Shown: positions 1-7,691, counted from the first letter of the stretch. The stretch is 9,187 nt of DNA from an uncultured Mucispirillum sp. (GCA_910586745.1 CAJUJZ010000089.1:1-9187); one strand, 5' to 3'. Numbers and translations: made by a program. Notes: generated by a model from the letters alone, not told the origin.

Positions 1-24
1 TGCAATCGTTTTTAGATTTTACAT
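1..24 (+). repeat. Left copy of a 24-bp inverted repeat (probable IS end)
   Basis: These 24 bases are the exact reverse complement of 9014-9037. The match runs to base 1, so it probably continues outside the window; it ends sharply after base 24. In the right copy the same bases span the last codons and stop of an IS30-like transposase remnant. Here the equivalent reading is Cys-Asn-Arg-Phe-stop, with TAG at 13-15 on the plus strand. This is therefore likely the 3' end, and perhaps the terminal inverted repeat, of an element lying to the left. The identity is seen directly; the IS assignment is inferred from the right copy. Confidence 0.75.
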
Positions 25-49
25 AATTTTGCTTTGTAAGATAAAAAAC

Positions 50-78
50 TTGAATAATTGTAATAATTTTAGTAGAAT
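50..78 (+). promoter_or_regulatory. Sigma-70-like promoter of the ftsE operon
   Basis: TTGAAT (50-55) and TAGAAT (73-78) are separated by exactly 17 bp. Transcription would start near 85, leaving a leader of about 20 nt before ftsE. It lies between the left IS-end repeat and ftsE and is the only good promoter seen in front of the operon. The region is very AT-rich, so chance matches are possible. Confidence 0.55.
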
Positions 79-103
79 ATAAAAAAATTTTGAGAGTAAA
101 GTA

Positions 104-778
104 TTGGTAAAATTTGTTAATGTTGGAGTTTCTTTTACAGGGGGACATCAGGCTTTAAATAATGTTAATGTGGAAATCAAACGAGGCGAGTTTGTATATA
201 TAATAGGTAAATCTGGTGCTGGTAAGTCTACATTTTTAAGGCTTATATATGCAGATTGGCTTCCAAGCCGTGGAGTTGTTTCTATTGAAGGCAGAGATAT
301 AAATTTAATGAGCAGAATAGAAGTGCCATTTTTACGCCGTCAGATAGGTGTTATATTTCAGGACTATAAGCTTTTAGAAAATTCATCAGTTTTTGATAAT
401 GTAAAACTGGGGCTTGATATATTTTATATGAAACGCAGTGCTGCAAGAGAGAGAATATGGCCGCTGCTTAAAAGAGTGGGTATATTTGAAAAGCGTGATG
501 ATGTTGTTAAAAACTTATCTGGTGGAGAAAAGCAGCGTGTAGCTATTGCAAGAGCGTTGATTAATGACCCTAAAATTATTTTAGCAGATGAGCCTACAGG
601 CAATCTTGATCAGGAAAATGCAGAAAATATTATGGCAGTATTAAGAGAATGTATAGATACTGGTGCTACAGTTATTATGGCTACTCACGATAAATTTTTA
701 AGGGAAAAGTATCCAGCCCGTGAAATAGAACTTGAAAAAGGCAAAGTTATAAGAGATGAGGTGAAAAATGAGCTCTAA
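104..778 (+). CDS. ftsE: Cell division ATP-binding protein FtsE
   Basis: ABC ATPase of the FtsEX divisome complex. It binds and hydrolyses ATP on the cytoplasmic face of the inner membrane and drives conformational changes in FtsX that control septal peptidoglycan hydrolysis. At 224 aa it is normal FtsE length. Visible motifs are Walker A GKSGAGKS (residues 35-42), Q-loop Gln86 in IFQDYKLL, signature LSGGEKQR (138-145), Walker B IILADEP (158-164, catalytic Glu163), D-loop NLD (167-169) and switch His195. The start is TTG at 104, chosen because GAGAG at 92-96 sits 7 nt upstream and the N-terminus MVKFVNV aligns with typical FtsE starts. It heads the operon behind the promoter at 50-78 and overlaps ftsX by 11 bp, as expected for two subunits made together. 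The adjacent FtsX separates it from LolD or MacB relatives. Confidence 0.96.
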   Translation: MVKFVNVGVSFTGGHQALNNVNVEIKRGEFVYIIGKSGAGKSTFLRLIYADWLPSRGVVSIEGRDINLMSRIEVPFLRRQIGVIFQDYKLLENSSVFDNVKLGLDIFYMKRSAARERIWPLLKRVGIFEKRDDVVKNLSGGEKQRVAIARALINDPKIILADEPTGNLDQENAENIMAVLRECIDTGATVIMATHDKFLREKYPAREIELEKGKVIRDEVKNEL

Positions 779-1661
779 GTTAACTTATCTCTTTATGCGT
801 GGTATAATCAGGTTTTTTTCTATACTGCGTAATAATTTTCTTTCTTTTTTAACTCTTATTACTGTTATTTTTATGTATCATATTTTCTGGGTGGCAGGTA
901 CTGGTACGGCGGGTTTTTTAAACCATTTATCACAAGCTAATACAATAAGAGTATATCTTACAAACAATAATGATATTATAGCAGAAGAAATATTAGCATC
1001 GATAAAAGTGCTTGATAATGTAACAGATGCAAAATATTACAGTCAGAAGGATGCAAAAGCTTTTGCTGTTGCAAATGCTCCAAAAGCTGCCTCGCTTGAA
1101 AGTTTTGCAGAAGAATTTTTCCCATCATTTATAGAAATTTATCCAAGTGACATATTAGAAGAAACTCTTGATAAAATAGTTACAGAAGCAGATCATATTA
1201 AAGGTGTAGATGAGGTAAGCTACGGCAAAGAATATATGGTAAAGTTTAAGGCGATTGGCAGAGGAGCATGGCTTTTTATTACAGCTATGAGTGTTCTTTT
1301 TGCACTATCTGCTGTTTTTGTAGTTTATAATACTGTAAAGCTTTCATTATATAAATACAGGGAAGAAATTAAGCTTTATTCCCTTGTGGGAGCAACAAGA
1401 CCTTTTATATCAGTGCCTTATATGTTTGGTGCATTTTTTTTGTCCCTGTTTGCATATATATGCAGTCTGGTAATATTTGCACTATCATTTATTCCTTTCA
1501 ACAGTCGCATATTAATGCAGGCTGGTATTAATATATATGATATGCCTGATATGAAATATTTTATATTATCTTGTATAACTGTATGTATAATAGGTGTGCT
1601 TTCTGCAAAAGCAAGTATTGTATCATTTTTAAAACAGGTATCATCTATCAATGAAGATTAA
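768..1661 (+). CDS. ftsX: Cell division protein FtsX, permease-like subunit of FtsEX
   Basis: Inner-membrane partner of FtsE that relays ATPase-driven movement to periplasmic hydrolase activators. At 297 aa it shows the FtsX topology: a short cytoplasmic N-terminus, TM1 at about residues 24-45, a periplasmic domain at about 50-162, then TM2 (about 166-188), TM3 (about 213-240) and TM4 (about 264-286). The loop EEIKLYSLVGATRPFI (199-214) after TM2 matches the conserved FtsX coupling region. The periplasmic segment FFPSFIEIYP (117-126) resembles the family's 'LP-S-EV' stretch. The ATG at 768 has GAGG at 758-761. The gene overlaps ftsE at its start and the EnvC-like gene at its end, 11 bp each, so translational coupling of all three is likely. 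The family is poorly conserved in sequence, but topology and position after ftsE make the call firm. Confidence 0.94.
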   Translation: MSSKLTYLFMRGIIRFFSILRNNFLSFLTLITVIFMYHIFWVAGTGTAGFLNHLSQANTIRVYLTNNNDIIAEEILASIKVLDNVTDAKYYSQKDAKAFAVANAPKAASLESFAEEFFPSFIEIYPSDILEETLDKIVTEADHIKGVDEVSYGKEYMVKFKAIGRGAWLFITAMSVLFALSAVFVVYNTVKLSLYKYREEIKLYSLVGATRPFISVPYMFGAFFLSLFAYICSLVIFALSFIPFNSRILMQAGINIYDMPDMKYFILSCITVCIIGVLSAKASIVSFLKQVSSINED

Positions 1662-2868
1662 GTTTTTATTTACTGCCTTATTATTTTTGTTTTACACTTT
1701 TTCTGTGTATGCTCAGACTGTATCTTTAGAAGAAATCAATAGAAATATCCGCAGTGAAGAAGCGGAGCTTAAAAAGCTGCAGGCAGAAAAAGTCAGTATT
1801 ACAAAGCAGATAAGTGTATTATCATCTAAAATGTCAAACTATCGCATACTTATTTATGAGCTTAATAAGGAAAAGAAAAGGTGTGAAAGCAATATAAGCA
1901 GTATTCGCAGTAATATAGTAAAAGTTTCAAAGGAAATTGATGAAAATAAAAAGGATATTGCAAAAAGCAATATGTATATGATAGATAATATGGGTTATTC
2001 AGATATTAAGATTATTACCATATCTGAAAAACCTGAAGATACTGTTACAATTCTTGAAATATTAGGGAAAGCAGGTATTAATTTAAGGCTTAAAATAGAT
2101 AAACTTAATGAAGATGTTAAAACACTTAAAAAATTAAAAGTAGAAGAAGAAGCCCGAGTTTTAGAGCTTGAATCATTAGAAGAAAGCAGAAATAGTGCTG
2201 TTAAAGAATTACAGGCAGAAAAAAAACGCTATAATTCTATGATAACTATGATTAAGCATGATGAAGCAGGCAGAAAAGAGTATATTGAGCTTTTAAAATT
2301 CCAAAGAAAAGAGCTTGATGAACAGATAAGGCTGCAGGCAGAAAAAGATGAAAATGCTGCCCCTGTTGCTCAGCGGGAAAATAATTCATACAATAATCAA
2401 GGCAGAATAAAAACTTTTGGTGAAGATAAACCTGTTGCAGCAGCTATGGCAGATGATTCTCCATTTGGCAGACTAGTAAGAAATCTTCCTGTTCCTGTAA
2501 AAGGTAAAATAATTGAGCCGTATGGTGAACATATATTGGCAGATGCTGGTGTTAAGATAATGCATAAAGGTATAAAAATATCACCAGAAAGCACCACTCG
2601 GGCAAAAGCTGTAGCAGACGGCATAGTAGTTTTTGCAGATAATGTAAAGAATTTTAACAATCTTGTGATTATTGACCACGGTTCATCATACTATACTGTT
2701 TATGGAAATATGGATACTCTGCTTGTAGAAAGTGGCAAAAAAGTCCGTCAGGGCGATGTTTTAGGGGATATTTTAGTGGATAGGGCAGTAGAGGCACCAT
2801 ATCTTTACTTTGAGCTTAGGAAAAAAGAACAGGCATTAAATCCTAGTTTGTGGTTTAAAAAAGGTTGA
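1651..2868 (+). CDS. envC: EnvC-like murein hydrolase activator, coiled coil plus degenerate M23 (LytM) domain
   Basis: Predicted periplasmic protein of 405 aa. A signal peptide covers residues 1-21 with likely cleavage after VYA. A long Lys/Glu-rich coiled coil covers about 24-235, a flexible linker about 236-275, and an M23/LytM domain about 277-403. The M23 fold is recognisable from HKGIKI (305-310), IDHGSSYYTVYGNM (341-354), the Gly-rich VRQGDVLG stretch and YLYFELR (385-391). Catalytic M23 enzymes have HxGxD and HLHFE; here the ligand Asp is Lys309 and the HxH pair is Tyr385/Tyr387, so zinc binding and peptidase activity should be lost. E. coli EnvC also has a catalytically dead LytM domain and activates amidases after recruitment by FtsEX through its coiled coil. 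Overlap with ftsX supports the same role here. I infer function from architecture and context. The Shine-Dalgarno is weak (AGG at 1636-1638), so translation probably depends on ftsX. Confidence 0.88.
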   Translation: MKIKFLFTALLFLFYTFSVYAQTVSLEEINRNIRSEEAELKKLQAEKVSITKQISVLSSKMSNYRILIYELNKEKKRCESNISSIRSNIVKVSKEIDENKKDIAKSNMYMIDNMGYSDIKIITISEKPEDTVTILEILGKAGINLRLKIDKLNEDVKTLKKLKVEEEARVLELESLEESRNSAVKELQAEKKRYNSMITMIKHDEAGRKEYIELLKFQRKELDEQIRLQAEKDENAAPVAQRENNSYNNQGRIKTFGEDKPVAAAMADDSPFGRLVRNLPVPVKGKIIEPYGEHILADAGVKIMHKGIKISPESTTRAKAVADGIVVFADNVKNFNNLVIIDHGSSYYTVYGNMDTLLVESGKKVRQGDVLGDILVDRAVEAPYLYFELRKKEQALNPSLWFKKG

Positions 2869-2894
2869 TATATCTTGAAAATAGTTTATATAAT
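2865..2894 (+). promoter_or_regulatory. Possible internal promoter for ctpA and downstream genes
   Basis: TTGATA (2865-2870) overlaps the envC stop codon and is followed by an 18-bp spacer and a perfect TATAAT (2889-2894). Transcription would start near 2901, about 25 nt before ctpA. This is the only sizeable intergenic gap within the operon, so a second promoter is plausible, but such matches arise easily in this AT-rich DNA. Confidence 0.4.
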
Positions 2895-2915
2895 ATAAAG
2901 TTGAATTTTTAAATT

Positions 2916-2919
2916 GGAG
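2916..2919 (+). promoter_or_regulatory. Ribosome binding site fixing the ctpA start
   Basis: GGAG lies 6 nt before ATG at 2926. An in-frame TTG at 2914 overlaps this site and so cannot be the start that uses it. The ATG also places a clean signal sequence at the very N-terminus. Confidence 0.75.
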
Positions 2920-2925
2920 TTATAT

Positions 2926-4311
2926 ATGAAAATTTTCCAAAAAGTTTTATTTATAGTAGTTCCTGTAGTATTTATTTCATTTGCTGTTATACAGTTAAGC
3001 AGTAATGGTACAAACAGTGAGGCGTTTGCCGCATCAAATAGTAATGATGCGGGTATAAATAATTTATTAGCACAGGTATCTTCAAAAGGTAAATATAATC
3101 CAGATGACCAGTATCAGGCTCTTGAAACATTTATGGGAGTTCTTGATTTAGTTGATAAAAATTATGTAGAACCAATAGATAAAAAAGAAGCCATTTATGG
3201 TGCAATAAAAGGTATGCTTGAAGAATTAGACCCACATTCTTCTTTTATGACACCAGAAGAATTCAGCAGTTTTCAGCAAAGCACAAGCGGTTCTTTTGGG
3301 GGTTTAGGCATAACTATCACTATGAAAAATGACTTACTAACAGTAATGAGTGCAATAGAAGACACTCCAGCATGGCAGGCAGGCATTAAAGGCGGTGATG
3401 TTATTGCATTAATTAATGGCGAACCTACAGCAAATATGACTTTAGATGAAGCTGTTAAAAAAATGCGTGGTAAATCAGGCTCCAAAATTAAGCTTACTAT
3501 TACAAGAAAAGGTGAAAATAAGCCTATTGACTTAACTCTTACAAGAGCAATCATTAAAATAAAATCAGTAAAATATGAAATGATTGATAAAGAACTTGGT
3601 TATATCAGACTTACACAGTTTCAAGAAAATTCATACAGAGAAATGACTGAAGCAGTTAAAGCATTAAATAATTCTGGAGCAAAAGGTTTAGTGCTTGACT
3701 TAAGAAATAATGGAGGCGGTTTATTAAACGAAGCTATTTCTATTGCAAGTATATTTTTACCAGTAAATCAGACAGTAGTTTTTACAAGGGAAAGAGATAA
3801 ACAGGAAAAACATTATAAAACAGAAGCAGTTAATTTTTCAAACAGAACAATACCTATGGTTATAATAGTTAATGAATGGTCAGCATCAGCTAGTGAAATT
3901 ATAGCAGGCTCTATGCAGGATTATAAAAGGGCAGTAATTGTTGGTAAATCTACTTTTGGAAAAGGCAGTGTTCAATCTATTGTGCCGCTTCCTGACGGTT
4001 CAGCTGTTCGTCTTACAACATCAAGATATTATACACCTGCAGCACGCTCTATTCAGGGTGTAGGTATTAAGCCTGATGTGGAAGTAGAGCCGGGTATTAT
4101 TGAATATAATTCTGATTATTATGTTATAAAGGAAAAAGATTTATCTGGCCACTTAAAAGGCGAAAATGAAAGAGATAATAACAGTGCAGCTGTAGATGAT
4201 GCAATAAAAAGAGCATCTCAGGTATTGCCTTTAAATGATGATTTACAATATATTTCAGCAGTTCAAGTATTAAAAGGTATGTTAGTATATGGCAGCTCGT
4301 CAAACAAATAA
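2926..4311 (+). CDS. ctpA: C-terminal processing serine protease (S41 family, CtpA/Prc type)
   Basis: Periplasmic S41A peptidase that cleaves proteins near their C-termini; relatives degrade or mature envelope and cell-wall enzymes. From ATG 2926 it is 461 aa, a usual CtpA length. A hydrophobic signal or anchor sequence covers about residues 6-23, with possible cleavage after AFA (33-35). Next come an N-terminal helical region (about 62-115, including the family motif LDPHSSFMTPEEF), a PDZ domain (about 122-205, with GGLGI and AGIKGGDVI) and the protease core (about 220-390). The catalytic dyad is visible as Ser321 in SASASE and Lys346 in FGKGSVQ, with Gln350 four residues on, as in E. coli Tsp/Prc (Ser430, Lys455, Gln459). 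LRNNGGG (259-265) is the conserved loop before it. All catalytic residues are present, so it should be active. Its last 23 bp overlap the deacetylase gene. Substrates are unknown; operon partners are natural candidates. Confidence 0.93.
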   Translation: MKIFQKVLFIVVPVVFISFAVIQLSSNGTNSEAFAASNSNDAGINNLLAQVSSKGKYNPDDQYQALETFMGVLDLVDKNYVEPIDKKEAIYGAIKGMLEELDPHSSFMTPEEFSSFQQSTSGSFGGLGITITMKNDLLTVMSAIEDTPAWQAGIKGGDVIALINGEPTANMTLDEAVKKMRGKSGSKIKLTITRKGENKPIDLTLTRAIIKIKSVKYEMIDKELGYIRLTQFQENSYREMTEAVKALNNSGAKGLVLDLRNNGGGLLNEAISIASIFLPVNQTVVFTRERDKQEKHYKTEAVNFSNRTIPMVIIVNEWSASASEIIAGSMQDYKRAVIVGKSTFGKGSVQSIVPLPDGSAVRLTTSRYYTPAARSIQGVGIKPDVEVEPGIIEYNSDYYVIKEKDLSGHLKGENERDNNSAAVDDAIKRASQVLPLNDDLQYISAVQVLKGMLVYGSSSNK

Positions 4312-5707
4312 GCGACCTGCGGGCAGAAAAACTACTACCCGCAGGAAAACATCAAAATCTAAATCAGCAGGGGGTGGTGTATTTTTAGGCATCGGACTTA
4401 TTGCTGTGCTTATTGCTTTAATAAGTTTCAGCATTATGAGCATTACTGGCTCAAAAGATAAAGAAGAACCTAAAACAGTAACTGTTATCCCTGCTCAGAA
4501 AAAAGAAACTGCAGAGAAAAAAGAGCAGAAAGAAGAAAAACAGCAGAAACAGCAGGCTGCAAAAACTGTTCCTGTGCCTAAAAAAGAGTCTGTTAAAAAA
4601 GAAGAACCAAAAAAAGAAAAAGAACAGGAAACAGTTAATCATAATGATATAACAGATTTAATTCGTCTTGTGCTTTATGACCATGAAATAAGCCGTTCAT
4701 CTGTTAAAGAGCGTCAGTCAAAAACAAGCACAGGTAAAGAAATAACATATTTTGATATTACATGTGATGAAAATATGCAGCGTGGCATAACTTCTGCCAT
4801 AAGCTCTATACTTAGAAAGCACGGCTATAAAGTGGAATCTGCTCAAAATAAAGTAGTAGGCAGTAGTAAAAAAGATGAGTTTAATATTGTATTAAAAGCA
4901 CCTAAAAAAGAAGTTGTTAAAAAAGAAGCACCTAAAAAAGAAGAAGTAGTAAAACAGGAAGAAAAGAAAGAGCCTGTAAAAGAAAAACCTCAGGTGGCAG
5001 AAACTCCAAAATATCCACCACTTCCACCATATTCTAAAAAACAGGTTAAGTTTGCAATACTTCTTGATGACGGCGGAAATAGTGCAGAACTTGCAAAAGA
5101 ATATGCAGATATAAAATATCCTGTCGCTGTTGCAGTGCTGCCCCATTTAGAGCACAGCAGATATACAGCTCAGATAGCAAAAAAAGCAGGAAAAACAGTA
5201 TTTCTTCATTTTCCAATGGCACCAAAAAGCTATCCAAATACTGACCCTGGCAAGGGAGCAGTGCTTCCAAATATGCCGGAACTTTTAATTGCTGGTGTTG
5301 TAAAAGAAAATTTTGAAAGTTTAGGTGTTAAGTTAGACGGTTTTAATAATCATATGGGCTCAGCTATTACAGAAGATGCTCATAAAATGTCGCAAATATT
5401 AAATGCATCTAAACAGTATACAAACAGATTTATAGACAGCCGCACAACAGCACAGACAAAAGCTTATGAAGAATGCAGGAAAGCTGGATATAAATGCGGG
5501 GAAAACAGGTTATTTTTAGATAATGATAACAGTGTTGAAGCGATACTTGCAAAAATTTATGAAGCAGCAGAAAAAGCAAGAGATGACGGCAGTATTATCG
5601 CTATAGGTCATATTCGTCCAAACACTTTAGCAGCATTAAAAATAGCACTGCCACAGCTTGAAAAATTAAACTATCATGTAGTTGATATTAAAAAGCTTAC
5701 TAATTAA
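4289..5707 (+). CDS. Membrane-anchored divergent polysaccharide deacetylase family protein
   Basis: 472-aa protein with a basic cytoplasmic tail (1-28), one transmembrane segment (about 30-52), a Lys/Glu/Pro-rich linker (about 56-115), a small uncharacterised domain (about 118-203), a second repetitive Lys/Glu linker (about 204-236) and a C-terminal deacetylase-fold domain (about 252-470). That domain shows the marks of the divergent polysaccharide deacetylase family (YibQ-like): ILLDDGG (257-263), HFPMAP (307-312), NNHMGS (353-358), FIDSRTT (381-387), FLDND (409-413) and IGHIRP (439-444). The E. coli homologue yibQ also lies next to envC, so this neighbourhood is a conserved association. The substrate of the family is unproven; the domain probably faces the periplasm. 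An in-frame TAG at 4283-4285 rules out an upstream start, and AAAAGG at 4272-4277 is a possible Shine-Dalgarno. The start lies inside the ctpA end, suggesting coupling. Confidence 0.88.
   Translation: MAARQTNKRPAGRKTTTRRKTSKSKSAGGGVFLGIGLIAVLIALISFSIMSITGSKDKEEPKTVTVIPAQKKETAEKKEQKEEKQQKQQAAKTVPVPKKESVKKEEPKKEKEQETVNHNDITDLIRLVLYDHEISRSSVKERQSKTSTGKEITYFDITCDENMQRGITSAISSILRKHGYKVESAQNKVVGSSKKDEFNIVLKAPKKEVVKKEAPKKEEVVKQEEKKEPVKEKPQVAETPKYPPLPPYSKKQVKFAILLDDGGNSAELAKEYADIKYPVAVAVLPHLEHSRYTAQIAKKAGKTVFLHFPMAPKSYPNTDPGKGAVLPNMPELLIAGVVKENFESLGVKLDGFNNHMGSAITEDAHKMSQILNASKQYTNRFIDSRTTAQTKAYEECRKAGYKCGENRLFLDNDNSVEAILAKIYEAAEKARDDGSIIAIGHIRPNTLAALKIALPQLEKLNYHVVDIKKLTN
4898..4960 (+). repeat. Imperfect tandem repeat encoding a Lys/Glu linker
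   Basis: Two adjacent units, about 4898-4927 and 4928-4960, begin with the same GCACCTAAAAAAGAAG sequence and encode APKKEVVKKE then APKKEEVVKQE. They lie in the linker just before the deacetylase domain. The A-tracts and repeated units could allow length variation by slippage. Similar but less regular KKE-type coding runs occur at about 4450-4630. Confidence 0.7.
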
Positions 5708-5715
5708 AGGTTATT

Positions 5716-6708
5716 ATGATTGTTTTAGGTATAGAAACATCATGTGATGAAACATCTATTGCAGTATTTTCTTCTAAAGAAGGCACATTATGCAGTAAAA
5801 CTTTTTCTCAGGCAGATATACATGCAGCATTTGGAGGAGTTATTCCAGAGGTAGCATCAAGAAACCATATCCAGAAAATTGAGCCGTTATATCATGCCTG
5901 CATGGAAGAAGCTTTGATTACAGGCAGGGACTTAGATATTATAGGTGTAACAAATGCACCTGGGCTTATTGGTGCATTATTTGTAGGTGTTTCATTTGCT
6001 AAGGGGCTTGGTTATGCACTGCATAAGCCAGTTATGCCAGTTCATCATTTAGCAGCACATATTCTTGCAGCAGAACTTTCATATAAAGAATTAAAGCCGC
6101 CATATACTGCATTAATTGTTTCAGGCGGTCATACTCATATTTTTGATGTAGATGAAGCATTAAACTTTACACTTATTGGCAGAACAATAGATGATGCAGC
6201 AGGTGAAGTTTTTGATAAAACAGCAAAAGTTATGGGCGGCCCATACCCTGGCGGTATATTTATACAAAATCTGGCAGAAAAAGGCGACAGGAATGCAGTA
6301 AAATTTCCACAGGCCTTTAAGGGAGAAATAAAATTCAGTTTCAGCGGCTTAAAAACTGCAGTTATGAATACAGTGCAGAAAAAAGAATTTTCTCTTGAAG
6401 ATATTGCAGCATCATTTCAATGGACTGTAGCTTCCACATTAGCAGATAAAACATTTCAGGCAGCATCTTTTTTTAAAAGGGATAAGATAGTTGTTGGCGG
6501 CGGTGTTGCAGCAAATCAGGAAATAAGGCGTGTATTTAATGAAAGAGCAGGAAATAGTAAAAATATAAGTGTGTATTTTCCAGAGTTTGCAAGATGTACA
6601 GATAATGGCGAAATGATAGCCTATGCAGCATACAGGTTTTATAAATTCAGAAACTTTTTAAATTACAAAGGCAGTGCATATGATACAAAGCATAGTATTG
6701 GTTTATAA
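5716..6708 (+). CDS. tsaD: tRNA N6-adenosine threonylcarbamoyltransferase TsaD
   Basis: Catalytic subunit of the cytoplasmic t6A machinery. It transfers the threonylcarbamoyl group from threonylcarbamoyl-AMP to A37 of tRNAs that read ANN codons, acting with TsaB and TsaE. At 330 aa it is typical for bacterial TsaD (E. coli 337). Visible are the opening GIETSCDET (5-13), metal ligands His111 and His115 in HHLAAH, the nucleotide-binding loop VSGGHTH (135-141), DDAAGEVFDK (159-168), the glycine loop GGGVAAN (261-267) and the third metal ligand Asp296 in CTDNGEM. AAGG at 5707-5710 stands 5 nt before the ATG, and only 8 nt separate it from the deacetylase gene. It is normally essential and is probably here by operon membership rather than by a direct role in the envelope. 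The metal-ligand and nucleotide-loop motifs checked are intact. Confidence 0.97.
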   Translation: MIVLGIETSCDETSIAVFSSKEGTLCSKTFSQADIHAAFGGVIPEVASRNHIQKIEPLYHACMEEALITGRDLDIIGVTNAPGLIGALFVGVSFAKGLGYALHKPVMPVHHLAAHILAAELSYKELKPPYTALIVSGGHTHIFDVDEALNFTLIGRTIDDAAGEVFDKTAKVMGGPYPGGIFIQNLAEKGDRNAVKFPQAFKGEIKFSFSGLKTAVMNTVQKKEFSLEDIAASFQWTVASTLADKTFQAASFFKRDKIVVGGGVAANQEIRRVFNERAGNSKNISVYFPEFARCTDNGEMIAYAAYRFYKFRNFLNYKGSAYDTKHSIGL

Positions 6709-6710
6709 TA

Positions 6711-7691
6711 ATGTCAGATTTTTTTAAAGAAAACTTATTAAAAAATGACATGGTGGCAGCACCGCTGGCAGGTTATTCTCATTTACCTTATAGAAGAATA
6801 CTTCGTAAATTTTTTAATGGTATAATATATTCAGAAATGATTTCTGTAGAAGGTCTTGCAAGAAGAAATAAAGAAACAATGGAATATCTTGACAGGGTAG
6901 AAACAGATACTCCACTTGTGTTTCAAATTTTTGGTGGAAAGCCTGAAAATTATGCAGAAGCTGTGCGTGTGGTAGAAAATGAATGTCAGGTAGATGCTTT
7001 TGATGTAAATATGGGCTGCCCTGTAAAAAAGGTAATAAAAGCTGGTGGCGGTTGTTCACTTCTTGGAGATTTAGGCAGAATACAGGCTATCGTTTCAAAT
7101 ATCAGAAGTGCAACATGCAAGCCTTTTTCCATTAAAATACGCATAGGGCTGGAGCAGAAAAATCTTGTATATAAAGAGATTTTAAAAATAGCAGAAAGTG
7201 AAGGCGTTAATGCGTTAATAGTTCATGGCAGAACAAAACGAGATATGTTTGGCGGCACTGTTCGCCTTGATATACTGCAGGAAATAGCAGATATGGCAAG
7301 TATTCCTGTAATTGGCAATGGTGGAGTAGCAGGCTGTGACACATATAAGGAAATGAAAGCAACAGGTGTTAATGGCATTATGCTTGGAAGAAGTATGATG
7401 AAAGCACCGTGGGTATTTAAGGCGATAGAAGATAAATGCAGCGATGCAGATTTATATAATTATTTAGCTCCAAAAGAAATTGGTAATTTATTAATAGAGC
7501 TTTGGGGCTATATGTTAGAGCATGCATTGGGCAGGGGTATGAAAGAAACCCATTATATGCATGTATTAAAAAAGTTTGCTGTATGGTTTTGCAAAGGTCA
7601 GGAAAAGGCAGCAGAATTTAGAACAAATATATATAAGACTAACGGCATAGATGAAGTGCTTGCATTAATAAGGCAGTTTTACGGCTGTTAG
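6711..7691 (+). CDS. dus: tRNA-dihydrouridine synthase (Dus family, DusB-like)
   Basis: FMN enzyme that reduces specific uridines in tRNA to dihydrouridine using NAD(P)H. At 326 aa it is of normal length. The TIM-barrel part spans about residues 12-240, followed by a helical tRNA-binding domain. Motifs are APLAG (17-21), FQIFGG (71-76), the catalytic cysteine Cys103 in NMGCP (100-104), flavin/substrate-contacting Lys142 in IKIRIG and His172 in VHGRT, and the FMN phosphate loops GNGG (202-205) and GRSMM (226-230). The usual 'AG-T/S-D-PFR' opening reads AGYSHLPYRR here, with His at the Asp position. It starts 2 nt after the tsaD stop with no clear Shine-Dalgarno, so translation is probably coupled to tsaD. 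DusB is suggested by overall length and motifs, but the subfamily and target uridine cannot be fixed from sequence alone. It is the last gene of the operon. Confidence 0.93.
   Translation: MSDFFKENLLKNDMVAAPLAGYSHLPYRRILRKFFNGIIYSEMISVEGLARRNKETMEYLDRVETDTPLVFQIFGGKPENYAEAVRVVENECQVDAFDVNMGCPVKKVIKAGGGCSLLGDLGRIQAIVSNIRSATCKPFSIKIRIGLEQKNLVYKEILKIAESEGVNALIVHGRTKRDMFGGTVRLDILQEIADMASIPVIGNGGVAGCDTYKEMKATGVNGIMLGRSMMKAPWVFKAIEDKCSDADLYNYLAPKEIGNLLIELWGYMLEHALGRGMKETHYMHVLKKFAVWFCKGQEKAAEFRTNIYKTNGIDEVLALIRQFYGC

Noticed and set aside
1418..1651. Reverse-strand frame of 77 codons inside ftsX
   Set aside because: It is antisense to the FtsX membrane segments and codon pattern, with no recognisable domain.
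2914..2925. Upstream TTG start for ctpA adding four residues
   Set aside because: The TTG overlaps the GGAG ribosome binding site that serves the ATG at 2926.
2397..3554. Reverse-strand frames inside envC and ctpA (2397-2660 and 3273-3554)
   Set aside because: Both oppose conserved protein domains in the forward frame and show no independent coding signal.
4451..5270. Reverse-strand Phe-rich and other open frames opposite the deacetylase gene
   Set aside because: They are the antisense of Lys/Glu-rich codons (AAA/GAA read as TTT/TTC), have no family motifs or credible ribosome binding sites, and lie fully inside a well-supported gene.
6814..7059. Reverse-strand frame inside dus
   Set aside because: It is opposite the conserved Dus catalytic region; its His/Leu/Phe-rich composition is a by-product of the forward codons.
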